Source: Staphylococcaceae bacterium UBA6286 (GTDB taxonomy: Bacteria > Bacillota > Bacilli > Staphylococcales > Staphylococcaceae). From it: 5,773 bases of DNA. Positions within the stretch are counted from its first letter, which is position 1; each line of letters opens with the position of its first letter. The position numbers and the translations under genes are program-made. The stretch covers positions 1 through 5,773 of the forward strand of contig DJUI01000004.1 in NCBI GenBank assembly GCA_002438305.1, read 5' to 3'. A model generated the notes under the pieces. The model saw nothing but the letters and a program-made list of their open reading frames with translations, made no database searches and was not told the origin of the DNA. Of the stretch, positions 5,656 through 5,773 are shown one piece after another.

Positions 5656-5773
5656 CGTTCGCTCCCCCTTATATTTTAATACTATTTAAATATATCATGG
5701 AGCGCATTCGTGGGATAGAGGAGATAGTGATCATTTTTATAGATTATTTCTAGTTTGAAGGCCAAGAAATTGG
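5656..5773 (-). promoter_or_regulatory. Upstream region of the protease gene, weak promoter candidates only
   Basis: No gene is seen here. On the minus strand an extended -10-like TGATATATT lies at 5697-5689, without a recognisable -35. A second, weaker pair is TTGGCC (5765-5760), an 18-base spacer, and TATAAA (5741-5736). AAGGGGGAG at 5670-5662 is the ribosome binding site for the ATG at 5655. The lack of a good -35 would fit an activator-dependent promoter, but this is inference. Confidence 0.35.

Noticed and set aside
5721..5750. A possible start of a small plus-strand gene (GAGGAG followed by GTG at 5727)
   Set aside because: The frame from that GTG hits a stop after eight codons.

Overview
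The window looks like a chromosomal segment of a low-to-moderate GC Gram-positive bacterium of the Bacillales, most likely the Staphylococcaceae (a Macrococcus- or Mammaliicoccus/Staphylococcus-like organism). The reasons are strong GGAGG-type ribosome binding sites, a cre-like operator, a CodY-like box, a lipoprotein OppA and a V8/Spl-like secreted serine protease. The genus is inferred from gene style, not from any search.

Layout. (1) Positions 1-1380, minus strand: the start of a ribose-utilisation operon. A LacI-family regulator (rbsR-like) is followed, with a 4-base ATGA overlap, by the N-terminal third of a ribokinase (rbsK) that runs off the left edge. The operon's promoter carries two LacI/CcpA-type operators 31 bp apart, one over the -35 and one at the expected transcription start. 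(2) 1389-1840, minus: a small AT-rich gene for an unrecognised membrane protein, with its own extended -10 promoter and a hairpin terminator. (3) 1920-3005, plus: a monocistronic gene for a dynamin/Era-like GTPase with a C-terminal DUF697-type hydrophobic domain, ending in a near-perfect terminator. (4) 3026-4795, plus: a stand-alone oligopeptide-binding lipoprotein (oppA-like) with a good sigma-A promoter, a CodY-like box across the transcription start, and a terminator. No permease or ATPase genes accompany it. (5) 4831-5655, minus: a secreted trypsin-fold serine protease of the staphylococcal V8/Spl type, convergent with oppA and sharing its bidirectional terminator.

Functional reading. 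These are five independent transcription units, not one system. A loose nutritional theme can be inferred: ribose uptake and phosphorylation under sugar and catabolite control, an exported protease that could release peptides, and a peptide-binding lipoprotein apparently under CodY control. The GTPase and the small membrane protein have no assigned function here; they are divergently transcribed from a shared 135-bp region. I see no mobile element, CRISPR array, tRNA or rRNA. I do not see clear evidence of a previously undescribed system. The most informative signals are regulatory (twin operators, CodY box) and a changed S1 pocket in the protease.
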